64,000 nucleotides of DNA from Paracoccus sp. MBLB3053 (GTDB lineage: Bacteria > Pseudomonadota > Alphaproteobacteria > Rhodobacterales > Rhodobacteraceae), in the NCBI RefSeq assembly GCF_031822435.1, contig NZ_JAVQLW010000001.1:1123501-1187500 (forward strand), read 5' to 3'. The position numbers and the translations under genes were made by a program. Numbering within the stretch: the stretch's first letter is position 1; the number at the start of each line of letters is the position of its first letter. This document shows positions 47,744 through 55,796 of the stretch, piece by piece. The notes under the pieces are model-generated. The model was given only the letters and a program-made list of their open reading frames with translations. It ran no database searches and had not been told where the DNA came from.

Positions 47744-48481
47744 ATGGCGACTATTCGCGGCAATGACGATGACAATCGCGTCAATGGCACCGATGCTGCC
47801 GACCGCCTGTTCGGCATGTCCGGGGATGATACCATCCTTGGCGCCGGAGGAGATGACACAATCGATGGCGGCGAAGGCAATGACCGGATCGATGCCGGGG
47901 AAGGGGCGAACAGGATTCTTGCCCGCAGCGGCAATGACGTGATCGATGCCGGTGACGGCAATGACATCATCGACGCCGGCGAGGGGAACGACATCGTCCG
48001 CGCCGGATCGGGCGACAACCGCATCACCCTGGGAGAGGGCAATGATTCCTCGGTCTCTGGCGGGGGCCGGGACACGATTTCGGCGGGAGACGGCAATGAC
48101 ACCGTCTGGGCCGGTGGTGGGCGCGACCATATCGACGCGGGTGAAGGCGACGACCATATCCATGGGCAGAACGGCAATGATCGCATTTCCGCACATGAGG
48201 GGAACGACACGCTTGACGGCGGGCGGGGCAATGACACGATGACGGGCGGCGCAGGCGATGACGTCTTCATCTGGAATGGCGGCAAGGATCGCATCACCGA
48301 TTTCGAAGATGACGATGACGAGATAGACGTCTCGGCCTATGCGCGCTTCGACAGCTTTGCCGATATTCGCGATGCGGCAGTCCAGAGCGGCGACGACGTC
48401 GTGATCCAGGCGGGCACGGATCGGCTGGTGATCGAGGACCTGCAACTGAACCAGCTCAGCAGCGACGATTTCATCTGGTAA
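47744..48481 (+). CDS. Small RTX calcium-binding protein, probably secreted by a type I system
   Basis: 245 residues, strongly acidic. Most of the length is glycine/aspartate nonapeptide repeats (GGEGNDRIDAGEG, GDGNDIIDAGEGNDI, GGRGNDTMTGGAGDD) that bind Ca2+ in a beta roll. The C-terminal 70 residues (FIWNGGKDRITDFEDDDDEI ... QLNQLSSDDFIW) lack repeats and end in an acidic-hydrophobic tail like type I secretion signals. No separate enzymatic domain is present and no transporter is nearby. GGAGAGAG precedes the ATG. It is convergent with the response regulator gene. Confidence 0.88.
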   Translation: MATIRGNDDDNRVNGTDAADRLFGMSGDDTILGAGGDDTIDGGEGNDRIDAGEGANRILARSGNDVIDAGDGNDIIDAGEGNDIVRAGSGDNRITLGEGNDSSVSGGGRDTISAGDGNDTVWAGGGRDHIDAGEGDDHIHGQNGNDRISAHEGNDTLDGGRGNDTMTGGAGDDVFIWNGGKDRITDFEDDDDEIDVSAYARFDSFADIRDAAVQSGDDVVIQAGTDRLVIEDLQLNQLSSDDFIW

Positions 48482-48575
48482 GGCTCATGAGCACTGACGC
48501 CGATGGCGCGATCCTTCGGCGTCACGCCTTTGGCCGAACCCGCATGCCACGACCCGCCGTGCCTCTCCGGCGCGG

Positions 48576-49250
48576 TCACAAGCCAATCCGGTAACCCGCA
48601 CCACGGACCGTGTGAATGAGGCTCGGCTTTGCATCGCCGTCGATCTTGTTGCGCAGATAGCGGATATAGACGTCGACCACCTTCGATCCTGGGTCGAAGC
48701 CATATCCCCAGTTGTTGTTCAGGATCTGGCTGCGACTCAGCACTGCGCCGCTATGTTCCATCATGTAACGCAGCAGACTGAATTCCTTCGGCGTCAGGGT
48801 GATGTCGCGACCGGCGCGGGTTACCTGACGGGTCGTCGGATCCAGCACGAGGTCGGCGACCTGCAGAACGGGATCGAGCCGCATCCCCGGGGCACGTCGC
48901 AAGAGCGCCTCGACCCGGGCGACCAGCTCGTCAAAGGCGAAAGGCTTGGTCAGATAGTCATCCGCCCCGGAATTCAGCCCCTCGATCTTTTCGCCGAGCG
49001 CATCGCGCGCCGTCAGCATCAGGACGCTCGAGGTGATGTTTTCGCTGCGCATCTGCCGACAGATGGTCACGCCGTCATGGTCGGGCAGCATGCGGTCAAG
49101 GATGACCAGTGGATAGTCCGCCTTGCGCATCATGCGCATGGCGTTCTGCCCGTCGCCGGCAATGTCCAGCATATGCCCCTCTGCCTTCAACCCGCGATAG
49201 ACGAAGCTCGCGATGCGGGGGTCATCCTCAACCAGCAGAATCTTTGCCAT
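48576..49250 (-). CDS. OmpR-family response regulator
   Basis: 224 residues from the ATG at 49250, preceded by GGAGG. The receiver domain has the phospho-acceptor Asp52 (VILDRMLPDHDG) and KPFAFDEL; the winged helix (TRQVTRAGRDITLTPKEFSL, then NNNWGYGFDPGSKVVDVYIR) is typical of DNA-binding OmpR/PhoB effectors. It overlaps the 3' end of the histidine kinase gene by 23 bases and is its partner. The convergent RTX gene and the repeats upstream of it are possible targets. Confidence 0.94.
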   Translation of the reverse strand: MAKILLVEDDPRIASFVYRGLKAEGHMLDIAGDGQNAMRMMRKADYPLVILDRMLPDHDGVTICRQMRSENITSSVLMLTARDALGEKIEGLNSGADDYLTKPFAFDELVARVEALLRRAPGMRLDPVLQVADLVLDPTTRQVTRAGRDITLTPKEFSLLRYMMEHSGAVLSRSQILNNNWGYGFDPGSKVVDVYIRYLRNKIDGDAKPSLIHTVRGAGYRIGL

Positions 49251-50835
49251 CTGCACCTCCGGCCTGAAGTGGGACCCAGATGCGGAGCGTCGTCAAGCGT
49301 TCGGCGCTGGCAATCTCGATCCGACCGCCATGGCCCTCGACGATCCATTTGGCGATGGCAAGTCCCAGCCCCGTACCACCCTGATCGGGCGTCCCGGATT
49401 GGCGAGAGCGGTAGAATCGGCTGAAGACATGGGGCAGTTCGGCGGCAGGTATATCGGCGCCCCGGTTTCGGATCGCGAACTCGGCCCCCTCCTTGTCGCA
49501 GTCCAGGGTGAAGCGCACCGTCGAGCCCGGATCGGCATATTTGATCGCATTGTCGAGCACGATCATCAACGCCTGCGCAAGACGGCCTGCATCTGCGCTC
49601 GCGCGGCAGGGCCCTGCGGGACCCTGGATCTCGATCCGGATTTCGCGGGCTGCGGCAAGGATTTCCGCGTCCGCATGCACGATTTCAAGGATGTCGCGCA
49701 GGTCAAGCGCCTGCATGTCGAAACGGATCGCATCGACTTCGGCCCGGGCAAGGAACAAGAGGTCCTCGACCAGACGCGTCATCTGGTGGCACAGCGTGAC
49801 CACGCGTTCCAACGTCTCGCGATATTCCCCGACGGTTCTGCTTGCCCCGCGCAAGGCAATCTCCGCCTCACCCCGGATGACCGTCAGGGGGGTGCGCAAT
49901 TCGTGACCGATATCGGCCAGAAACAGCATGCGGCTGTGATTGAGCGTTTGCAGCCTGGAATTGGCTTCCTCAAGCTCTCCCGAGCGGCGACCGACCTCGT
50001 GTTCCAGCCCGGCCTGCACGTCGAGCAATGCGGTGCGCTGCACCTCGAGCCGCGAGGCGGCATTGTCGATCTGGCCGGCGAGGCTCGCGAATTCGTCCCG
50101 TCCGCGGTATCCGATGCGATAGCCCAGATCACCCTCGGCGATCGCCCGGGTGGCGTTCTCCAGCGCCTGGATCGGCCGGGTCAGCGACCGGCTGAGCAGC
50201 CAGGCCGCCATCGCCGAGAACAGGAAGGCCGCTGCGGTCACAAGGCTGATGATCCATTCCAGTTCGCGTTCCAGGCGATTGGCCTGGGATTGGAACTGGC
50301 GCAGTTCGGCTTCCTCGTCAGCGATGGCCGCGCTGATATGAACCTCCAGCGTCGTATCCAGCCGGTTCTCGATCTCGTCGCGAAAGATTTGCACCGCCTC
50401 GTCCAGCCGCCCCTCGTCGCGCAGCAGAAGCAGCCTTTGCGTGCGCAGGTCGATATCCTCGTAAAGCTTGCGCATCTCGGCCACGCGCTCCAGCTCGCGC
50501 TCTTCGTTGGCGCTCCCCGCCGGCAGCGACAGAATGGCAAGCTCGTCACGGATCAGATCCTCCAGCCGATCAAGGCTGGTCTCAAGACTGTCGCGGGCCT
50601 CGTTGAAATCCGAAAGCTCGGTGCGCCCCAGCAACAGCAGTTCCGCGACATTCTCGGAATAGCGGTTCATCGCGGCGGACATGCGGATGACACTGTCGAG
50701 CTGTGCCCCGGCAAGCCGGTTGCGATCGAAATAATAATCGATCCTTCCGACATAGAGCCAGGTGACCGTGGCCACACTCAGCAGCATTGCCGTCACGAGA
50801 AACTGGAACGACAGGATCTTGAGGCGGATGGTCAT
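49228..50835 (-). CDS. Sensor histidine kinase with HAMP domain
   Basis: 535 residues. First membrane helix at residues about 8-30 (LSFQFLVTAMLLSVATVTWL), a helical periplasmic sensor of about 150 residues, a second helix (ITSLVTAAAFLFSAMAAWLL-like region), then HAMP (ENATRAIAEGDLGYRIGYRG). The H-box is FLADIGHELRTPLTVIRGEA; the ATPase boxes are IVLDNAIKYADP and DQGGTGLGLAIAKWIVEGHG. It forms a two-component system with the overlapping regulator. The signal is unknown. Confidence 0.94.
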   Translation of the reverse strand: MTIRLKILSFQFLVTAMLLSVATVTWLYVGRIDYYFDRNRLAGAQLDSVIRMSAAMNRYSENVAELLLLGRTELSDFNEARDSLETSLDRLEDLIRDELAILSLPAGSANEERELERVAEMRKLYEDIDLRTQRLLLLRDEGRLDEAVQIFRDEIENRLDTTLEVHISAAIADEEAELRQFQSQANRLERELEWIISLVTAAAFLFSAMAAWLLSRSLTRPIQALENATRAIAEGDLGYRIGYRGRDEFASLAGQIDNAASRLEVQRTALLDVQAGLEHEVGRRSGELEEANSRLQTLNHSRMLFLADIGHELRTPLTVIRGEAEIALRGASRTVGEYRETLERVVTLCHQMTRLVEDLLFLARAEVDAIRFDMQALDLRDILEIVHADAEILAAAREIRIEIQGPAGPCRASADAGRLAQALMIVLDNAIKYADPGSTVRFTLDCDKEGAEFAIRNRGADIPAAELPHVFSRFYRSRQSGTPDQGGTGLGLAIAKWIVEGHGGRIEIASAERLTTLRIWVPLQAGGADGKDSAG

Positions 50836-51251
50836 GATTCTGGACGGGCTCCTGCAGGCGATCCAAGGCGATGCGACCAGCTGCCGCTTGGCCGATCCGG
50901 CAGTTTAAGCGCCGGCGTTCCGGCCAGGTGAACTGCGCCCGTGGGGGAGTGTTGACCGAAGCGGGATACGAAAGATAGCGCGGGACCGATGAAATTATCA
51001 CGAAGCCGCCCTGTCGATCTCACGCCAAGGCAGCCTATCCTGATGCTGCCCAGGACCACCAGATGCAGGCCAAGCAGCTCGCAGACGACCGGGAACATGG
51101 ATGGCTGGGCCCGATCTGCCTATCGAGACTTCCGACCTGAAATCACGAAAGGCGTGCGGCCCGATCCCCGATGGCGGCTATTGCGAAACAATGCCCCCTG
51201 CCGATGCCTATTCCGGCTGTCGGCAGGGGGCGTCCCTCGCTGCGAAAGGGT
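50836..51251. other. Gene-free region (416 bases) between the histidine kinase and tctA
   Basis: It holds the promoter side of the minus-strand kinase-regulator unit and, at the tctA end, the terminator at 51193-51231. A plus-strand frame here runs from 50989 into antisense of tctA and has no family similarity, so I leave it out. Confidence 0.6.
51193..51231 (-). terminator. Terminator of the tctCBA operon
   Basis: Perfect 12-bp arms GCCCCCTGCCGA (51193-51204) and TCGGCAGGGGGC (51220-51231) with a 15-base loop lie 21 bases after the tctA stop. Read on the minus strand it is followed by ATTGTTTC, a weak T tract. Confidence 0.7.
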
Positions 51252-52760
51252 TCAGGCATCGCTTTCGGTAAAGACTTCGTCCCGACGCTTCCTGATCTGG
51301 GGCATGAAGATCAGGATGAGCACGGCGAGCGTCACCAGAAGCAGCGTCGCGCTGATCGGGCGGGTGAAGAAGGTCATCGGATCGCCCCGCGACAGGATCA
51401 TCGCCCGGCGCAGGTTTTCCTCGAGCAGCGGACCCAGAACAAAGCCCAGAAGCAGCGGCGCGGGCTCGCAGCGCAGCTTGGACATGACATAGCCCAAGAG
51501 CCCGAAGAACGCGACCGCGAACAGGTCATAGCTGTTCGAGTTCACCGAATAGACCCCGATCGAACACATCGCCATGATGATGGGGAAAAGCACGTAATAG
51601 GGCACGGTCAGCAGCTTTACCCAAAGCCCGATCAGCGGCAGGTTCAGGACCACCAGCATCAGGTTCCCGATCCACATGCTGGCGATGATGCCCCAGAACA
51701 GCGCGGGCTGCTGCGTCACGACATTCGGCCCCGGCACGATGCCTTGGATGATCATCGCACCGATCATCAGCGCCATGACCGGGTTCGCCGGAATACCGAG
51801 TGTCAAAAGCGGGATGAAGCTGGTCTGCGCGCCCGCGTTGTTCGCGCTTTCCGGTCCGGCGACGCCCGCCAGGGCGCCCTTGCCGAATTCCTCGGGGTGG
51901 TCCGAAAGCTTCTTCTCGACCGTGTAGGATGCAAAGCTCGCAAGGATCGCGCCGCCGCCCGGCAGAATGCCAAGGGCCGAGCCGACGACCGTGCCACGCA
52001 CCACCGGCCCCGCCATCTCGCGGAATTCGGCGCGGCTGGGAAAGAGGCTGCTGATCGACTTTGTCATCACCTCGCGGTCATGCTCGTCCTCGAGATTGCG
52101 CAGGATCTCGGCGATACCGAAGACGCCGACGGCCAGCGCCACGAAGTTCAGCCCGTCGGCATATTGAATGATGCCCATCGTGAAACGGGGCGTGCCGGTA
52201 TAGATGTCGGTTCCGACCATGCCCAGCAGCAGGCCCAGAACCACCATGGCCAGCGCCTTCAGAACCGAGCCATGGGCCAGCGCGACCGACATGACAAGCC
52301 CCATGACCATCAGGCTGAAATACTCGGCCGCGCCGAATTTAAGCGCGATCGTCGTCAAGGGCGGGGCAAAGATCGCGACGAGGAAGGTCGCGACCGTGCC
52401 CGCGAAGAAGGACCCCAGCGCGGCGGTCGCAAGCGCGGTCCCGGCCTTGCCCTTGCGCGCCATCTGGTAGCCATCGATCGCGGTCACGGCGGATGAGCTT
52501 TCGCCCGGCATGTTGATCAGGATCGCCGTGGTCGAGCCGCCATATTGCGCGCCGTAATAGATCCCCGCCAGCATGATGAGCGAGCTGACCGGCTCAAGCT
52601 GGAAGGTGATCGGCAAGAGCATGGCGATGGTCGCGGTGGCCCCGATGCCCGGCAAGACCCCGATCAGCGTGCCAAGGATCACCCCTATGAGGCAGAAAAG
52701 GATATTCGCCAGCGAGGATGCGACCGAAAAACCCAGCGCGAGATTGTTCAGAAGTTCCAT
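51252..52760 (-). CDS. tctA: Tripartite tricarboxylate transporter large permease TctA
   Basis: 502 residues, about twelve membrane helices. Family regions: GVILGTLIGVLPGIGATATI, MLAGIYYGAQYGGSTTAILI, GESSSAVTAIDGYQMARKGK and LTLGIPANPVMALMIGAMII. It moves a carboxylate across the inner membrane using the ion gradient, together with TctB and the binding protein TctC. It is the last gene of the operon, 9 bases after tctB. Confidence 0.96.
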   Translation of the reverse strand: MELLNNLALGFSVASSLANILFCLIGVILGTLIGVLPGIGATATIAMLLPITFQLEPVSSLIMLAGIYYGAQYGGSTTAILINMPGESSSAVTAIDGYQMARKGKAGTALATAALGSFFAGTVATFLVAIFAPPLTTIALKFGAAEYFSLMVMGLVMSVALAHGSVLKALAMVVLGLLLGMVGTDIYTGTPRFTMGIIQYADGLNFVALAVGVFGIAEILRNLEDEHDREVMTKSISSLFPSRAEFREMAGPVVRGTVVGSALGILPGGGAILASFASYTVEKKLSDHPEEFGKGALAGVAGPESANNAGAQTSFIPLLTLGIPANPVMALMIGAMIIQGIVPGPNVVTQQPALFWGIIASMWIGNLMLVVLNLPLIGLWVKLLTVPYYVLFPIIMAMCSIGVYSVNSNSYDLFAVAFFGLLGYVMSKLRCEPAPLLLGFVLGPLLEENLRRAMILSRGDPMTFFTRPISATLLLVTLAVLILIFMPQIRKRRDEVFTESDA

Positions 52761-52769
52761 GTCACGCCC

Positions 52770-53231
52770 TCAGAACGGCAGCCAGGGGCCAAAGCGGCGG
52801 AACGGCAGACCCAGCCCATAGCTGAAGATCAGCGTCGAAAGCAGCGTGACTGCAAGCGCCAGCAGAAGCGAATGCAAGGGTTTCATCCGCATCGAGGCCT
52901 GCGCCGCGATCAGCGTGGCCAGGAACAGCGCCGGCACGAAGCCCAGCCCCCGAACCGTCAGGCCAAAGAAGATCGGCGCGGGCAGGATGAACAGCATCCC
53001 GCGCCACGCGATCCTGCCGAAAGGCTCGTCTTCGCTGCCGAATGCCTTCAGGAAAACCAGCAACCCCAGCAGGAACAGCAGCCCCGACAGGACCATCGGG
53101 AAATATCCCGGCCCCATGCGCAGCGAGGTGCCAAGCTCCAGCCCGCGTGTCTGCCAGCCGAAGAAGGCTGCCGCCGCCATCAGCAACAGACCCGCCGCGA
53201 TATCGGTGCGGTCCTTTGGTTTGGTGGACAT
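52770..53231 (-). CDS. tctB: Tripartite tricarboxylate transporter small permease TctB
   Basis: 153 residues from the ATG at 53231 (GAGGG 8 bases upstream). Four helices: LLMAAAAFFGWQTRGLELG, MVLSGLLFLLGLLVFLKAFG, GMLFILPAPIFFGLTVRGLG and SLLLALAVTLLSTLIFSYGL. It forms the small membrane subunit of the TTT system. It is between tctC and tctA. Confidence 0.93.
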   Translation of the reverse strand: MSTKPKDRTDIAAGLLLMAAAAFFGWQTRGLELGTSLRMGPGYFPMVLSGLLFLLGLLVFLKAFGSEDEPFGRIAWRGMLFILPAPIFFGLTVRGLGFVPALFLATLIAAQASMRMKPLHSLLLALAVTLLSTLIFSYGLGLPFRRFGPWLPF

Positions 53232-53280
53232 GCGCCAACCCTCCATGAAGATGGCCCCGCCGAGGCGGGGCCGCATTGGA

Positions 53281-54255
53281 TCAGTCGGCATAGACGCCGG
53301 CAGCCTCGATCACCGGCTTCCAGCGGGCGATCTCGGATTCCAGCTGGGCCTGAAGCGCGGCGGGCGTGGCGTCCTCGGCCGAGGAAGGCGCGGTTCCCAG
53401 ATCGGCCATGGCCTTGATCACGCCCTCATCGGCCAATGCCGCCTGCAGCGCCTTGGACAGCCGCTCATTGGCTTCGGCGGGCGTGCCCTTGGGCGTGTAG
53501 ATGCCGTGCCAGATCGCGAATTCCAGGCTTTCCAGTCCGGATTCCTTGGCGGTCGGCAGATCGGGGAACAGCGGCAGGCGTTCGGGCGTGGTCACCGCAT
53601 AGGGCTTGATGGTGCCGCCCTGGATCTGCTGTGTCGTGTTGGTCGTCTGGTCGCACATGATATCGACCTGCCCGCCCAGAAGGTCGGTCATCGCCGGTCC
53701 GGTGCCCTTGTAGGGAACAGTCACCATCGGCGTTTCCAGCGCCTGCATCAAGAGCATGCCGCACAGATGCGAGGCCGCGCCGATGCCCGCATTGGCCAGC
53801 GTCAGCTTGTCGGCATTGGCCTTGACGTAATCCTTGAAGCCATTGATGTCGGCCGGCTCGAAATCCTTCCTCGCGACCAGAACCATCGGCACCTCGGTCA
53901 CAAGGCCCACATATTCGAAGGCGGCCAGCGGATCATAGGCAAGGTTGCGGTAAAGCGTGGCCGAGGTGGCCATGCCGATATGATGAAGAAGCATCGTGTA
54001 GCCATCCGGCTCGGCCTTGGCGACCTGGCCCGCGCCCAGCGTGCCGCCCGCGCCGCCGACATTCTCGATCACGATCGTCTGGCCCAGATCGGCCGACATC
54101 TTCTCGGCGACCAGGCGGGCGACAGTATCGGTCGGCCCGCCCGCCGAGAAGGGCACCACCATGGTCATCTGCCGCGACGGGTAATCCTGCGCGAAGGCCG
54201 GCGCGGTCAGCATCGTTGCGGCGACAAGCGCGCCGACAAGCTTCGAGATAGACAT
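53281..54255 (-). CDS. tctC: Tripartite tricarboxylate transporter substrate-binding protein TctC (Bug family)
   Basis: 324 residues from the ATG at 54255, with GGGAGGGG upstream. Signal peptide KLVGALVAATMLTAPAFAQD. Bug-fold: MTMVVPFSAGGPTDTVARLV is the classic first binding loop, and LANAGIGAASHLCGMLL (with VTVPYKGTGPAMTDLLGGQV) forms the second. Bug proteins bind a carboxylate with ordered water at these loops. It starts the tct operon, about 190 bases downstream of the regulator gene. Confidence 0.95.
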   Translation of the reverse strand: MSISKLVGALVAATMLTAPAFAQDYPSRQMTMVVPFSAGGPTDTVARLVAEKMSADLGQTIVIENVGGAGGTLGAGQVAKAEPDGYTMLLHHIGMATSATLYRNLAYDPLAAFEYVGLVTEVPMVLVARKDFEPADINGFKDYVKANADKLTLANAGIGAASHLCGMLLMQALETPMVTVPYKGTGPAMTDLLGGQVDIMCDQTTNTTQQIQGGTIKPYAVTTPERLPLFPDLPTAKESGLESLEFAIWHGIYTPKGTPAEANERLSKALQAALADEGVIKAMADLGTAPSSAEDATPAALQAQLESEIARWKPVIEAAGVYAD

Positions 54256-54370
54256 TTTCCCCTCCCAAGGACTGCATGTCCGGCGGTCTCCCTGGCCGCC
54301 TCTGGTGCCAGATTGCGGCCATCGCCCGTGCGGCGCAAAATGCCTAGATGCGGCTTGGACAGCCATATCG

Positions 54371-54382
54371 GCGATTTATCGC
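54371..54382. promoter_or_regulatory. Small inverted repeat upstream of tctC
   Basis: GCGAT-TT-ATCGC, perfect 5-bp arms, lies about 116 bases upstream of the tctC start in the gap after the regulator gene. It is a possible binding site for the DctD-like regulator; the site is short and could be chance. Confidence 0.35.
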
Positions 54383-54446
54383 GAGAACGGGTGGAAAGGG
54401 TAACATCGCCCGCCGAAAATGTGTGGATTGCCACCCATCGCTGGCG

Positions 54447-55796
54447 TCAGGCCGCGCCGTCCTCGCCGGTGTCGACAATCATGCGCCGGTCCAGCGCGTA
54501 TTTCTGCATCTTCTCGTAAAGCGTCTTTCGCGAAATGCCCAAGGTCTCATAGACCGGTCGCAGCCGTCCGCCATGCGCGGCGATGGCCCCCGCGATCAGG
54601 CTGCGCTCGAAATCCGCGACCCGGTCCGACAGGCGCGCGCCCGCCTCGGGGGCAAGCTCGGCATGTTCCAGACCCAGCACGAAGCGTTCGGCCAGATTGC
54701 GCAATTCGCGCACATTGCCGGGCCAGTCCTTGGCGGCGAGCCCCGACAGGAAAGCGGCAGGGGCGGCGCGTTCGGGAATGTGGTGGCGAGCCGCGGATTC
54801 GCGGACCAATTGCAGGAACAGCAGCGGGATATCCTCGCGCCGCGCCGATAGCGGCGGGACATGCAGCACGGCGACATTCAGCCGCCAGTACAGGTCCTCG
54901 CGGAAATCACCCCTTGCGACGGCCCCGGCCAGGTCGACCTTGCTGATCGCCATGAAGCGCACGTCCAGCGGAACCGGATCGTTCGAGCCCAGCCGGGTGA
55001 TCACCCGTTCCTGCAGCACGCGCAGCAGCTTCGCCTGCAATTCCAGCGGCATCGACCCGATCTCATCCAGCAGGACGGTGCCGCCGCGGGCATGTTCGAA
55101 CTTGCCGTAGCGCGGGCGCAGCGCGCCGGGAAAGGCGCCCGCCTCATGGCCGAACAGCTCGGATTCGATCAGCGCTTCGGGCAAGGCGGCACAATTGATC
55201 GCGATGAAAGGGCGCCCGGCCCGCGCCGAGATGTCGTGCAGCGCGCGGGCCACGACCTCCTTGCCGGCGCCAGTGGGGCCGATGATCAGCGTATCCGCAT
55301 CCGATGCGCCGATCGCCCGCAAGCGGTAGCGCAGGTCCACCATGACCTGCGTGCGGCCGGGCAGGCGGGCCTCGATGTCATCGCGCTTGCCCGCGACGGC
55401 GCGCAGCCTCCTGTTTTCCAGCACCAGCCCGCGATGTTCCAGCGCGCGGCGGATGACGGTCGCGAGATCCTGCACCACAAAGGGCTTCTCGATGAAATCA
55501 TAGGCGCCGCCACGGATCGCCTCGACGGCCAGCGGCACCTCGGCATGGCCGGTCACGAGGATCACCGGAATATCCGGGTCCACCTCGTGCAGCCGTCCCA
55601 GCAGGGTCATCCCGTCCATGCCGGGCATGCGGATGTCGCTGACGACGACCCCCGCGAAACCCGGAGCGGCCAAGGCAAGCGCTTCGTCCGCGCTGGCCAG
55701 AGGCTCGACGGCAAAGCCCGCAAGCTCAAGCGCCTGCGCGCTGGATGAGCGCATCTGTTCGTCGTCATCGACCAGAAGAACGCGGCCCGTGCTCAT
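54447..55796 (-). CDS. NtrC/DctD-type response regulator with variant GAFPGA loop
   Basis: 449 residues from the ATG at 55796 (ATGA overlap with the kinase). Receiver Asp54 in VVSDIRMPGMDG. AAA+ domain: Walker A GPTGAGKE (173-180), the sigma54-contact loop reads GAFPGA (220-225) instead of GAFTGA, Walker B VLLDEIG (241-247). C-terminal Fis-type helix-turn-helix (RPVYETLGISRKTLYEKMQK). Known GAFTGA mutations at the Thr usually stop sigma54 activation, so its mode of action is uncertain. It is probably the tctCBA regulator, by position. Confidence 0.92.
   Translation of the reverse strand: MSTGRVLLVDDDEQMRSSSAQALELAGFAVEPLASADEALALAAPGFAGVVVSDIRMPGMDGMTLLGRLHEVDPDIPVILVTGHAEVPLAVEAIRGGAYDFIEKPFVVQDLATVIRRALEHRGLVLENRRLRAVAGKRDDIEARLPGRTQVMVDLRYRLRAIGASDADTLIIGPTGAGKEVVARALHDISARAGRPFIAINCAALPEALIESELFGHEAGAFPGALRPRYGKFEHARGGTVLLDEIGSMPLELQAKLLRVLQERVITRLGSNDPVPLDVRFMAISKVDLAGAVARGDFREDLYWRLNVAVLHVPPLSARREDIPLLFLQLVRESAARHHIPERAAPAAFLSGLAAKDWPGNVRELRNLAERFVLGLEHAELAPEAGARLSDRVADFERSLIAGAIAAHGGRLRPVYETLGISRKTLYEKMQKYALDRRMIVDTGEDGAA

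Noticed and set aside
47744..48290. Possible tandem DNA repeat or CRISPR-like array
   Set aside because: The repetition follows the 9-residue RTX unit and is degenerate at base level; there are no identical repeats with unique spacers. No CRISPR array was found anywhere in the window.
47482..48297. Minus-strand repetitive frame opposite the RTX gene
   Set aside because: Repeats rich in Ser/Pro come from the RTX codons read backwards.
49213..50931. Plus-strand frame of 572 codons opposite the histidine kinase
   Set aside because: Antisense shadow; kinase motifs are on the minus strand.
54256..54446. sigma54 promoter upstream of tctC
   Set aside because: The nearest TGGCAC (minus strand, in TGGCACCAGAGGCGGC) lacks the GC of the -12 element at the right spacing.
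52846..54519. Plus-strand frame of 557 codons opposite tctB and tctC
   Set aside because: Antisense shadow; no signal peptide or domain, whereas TctC has both.
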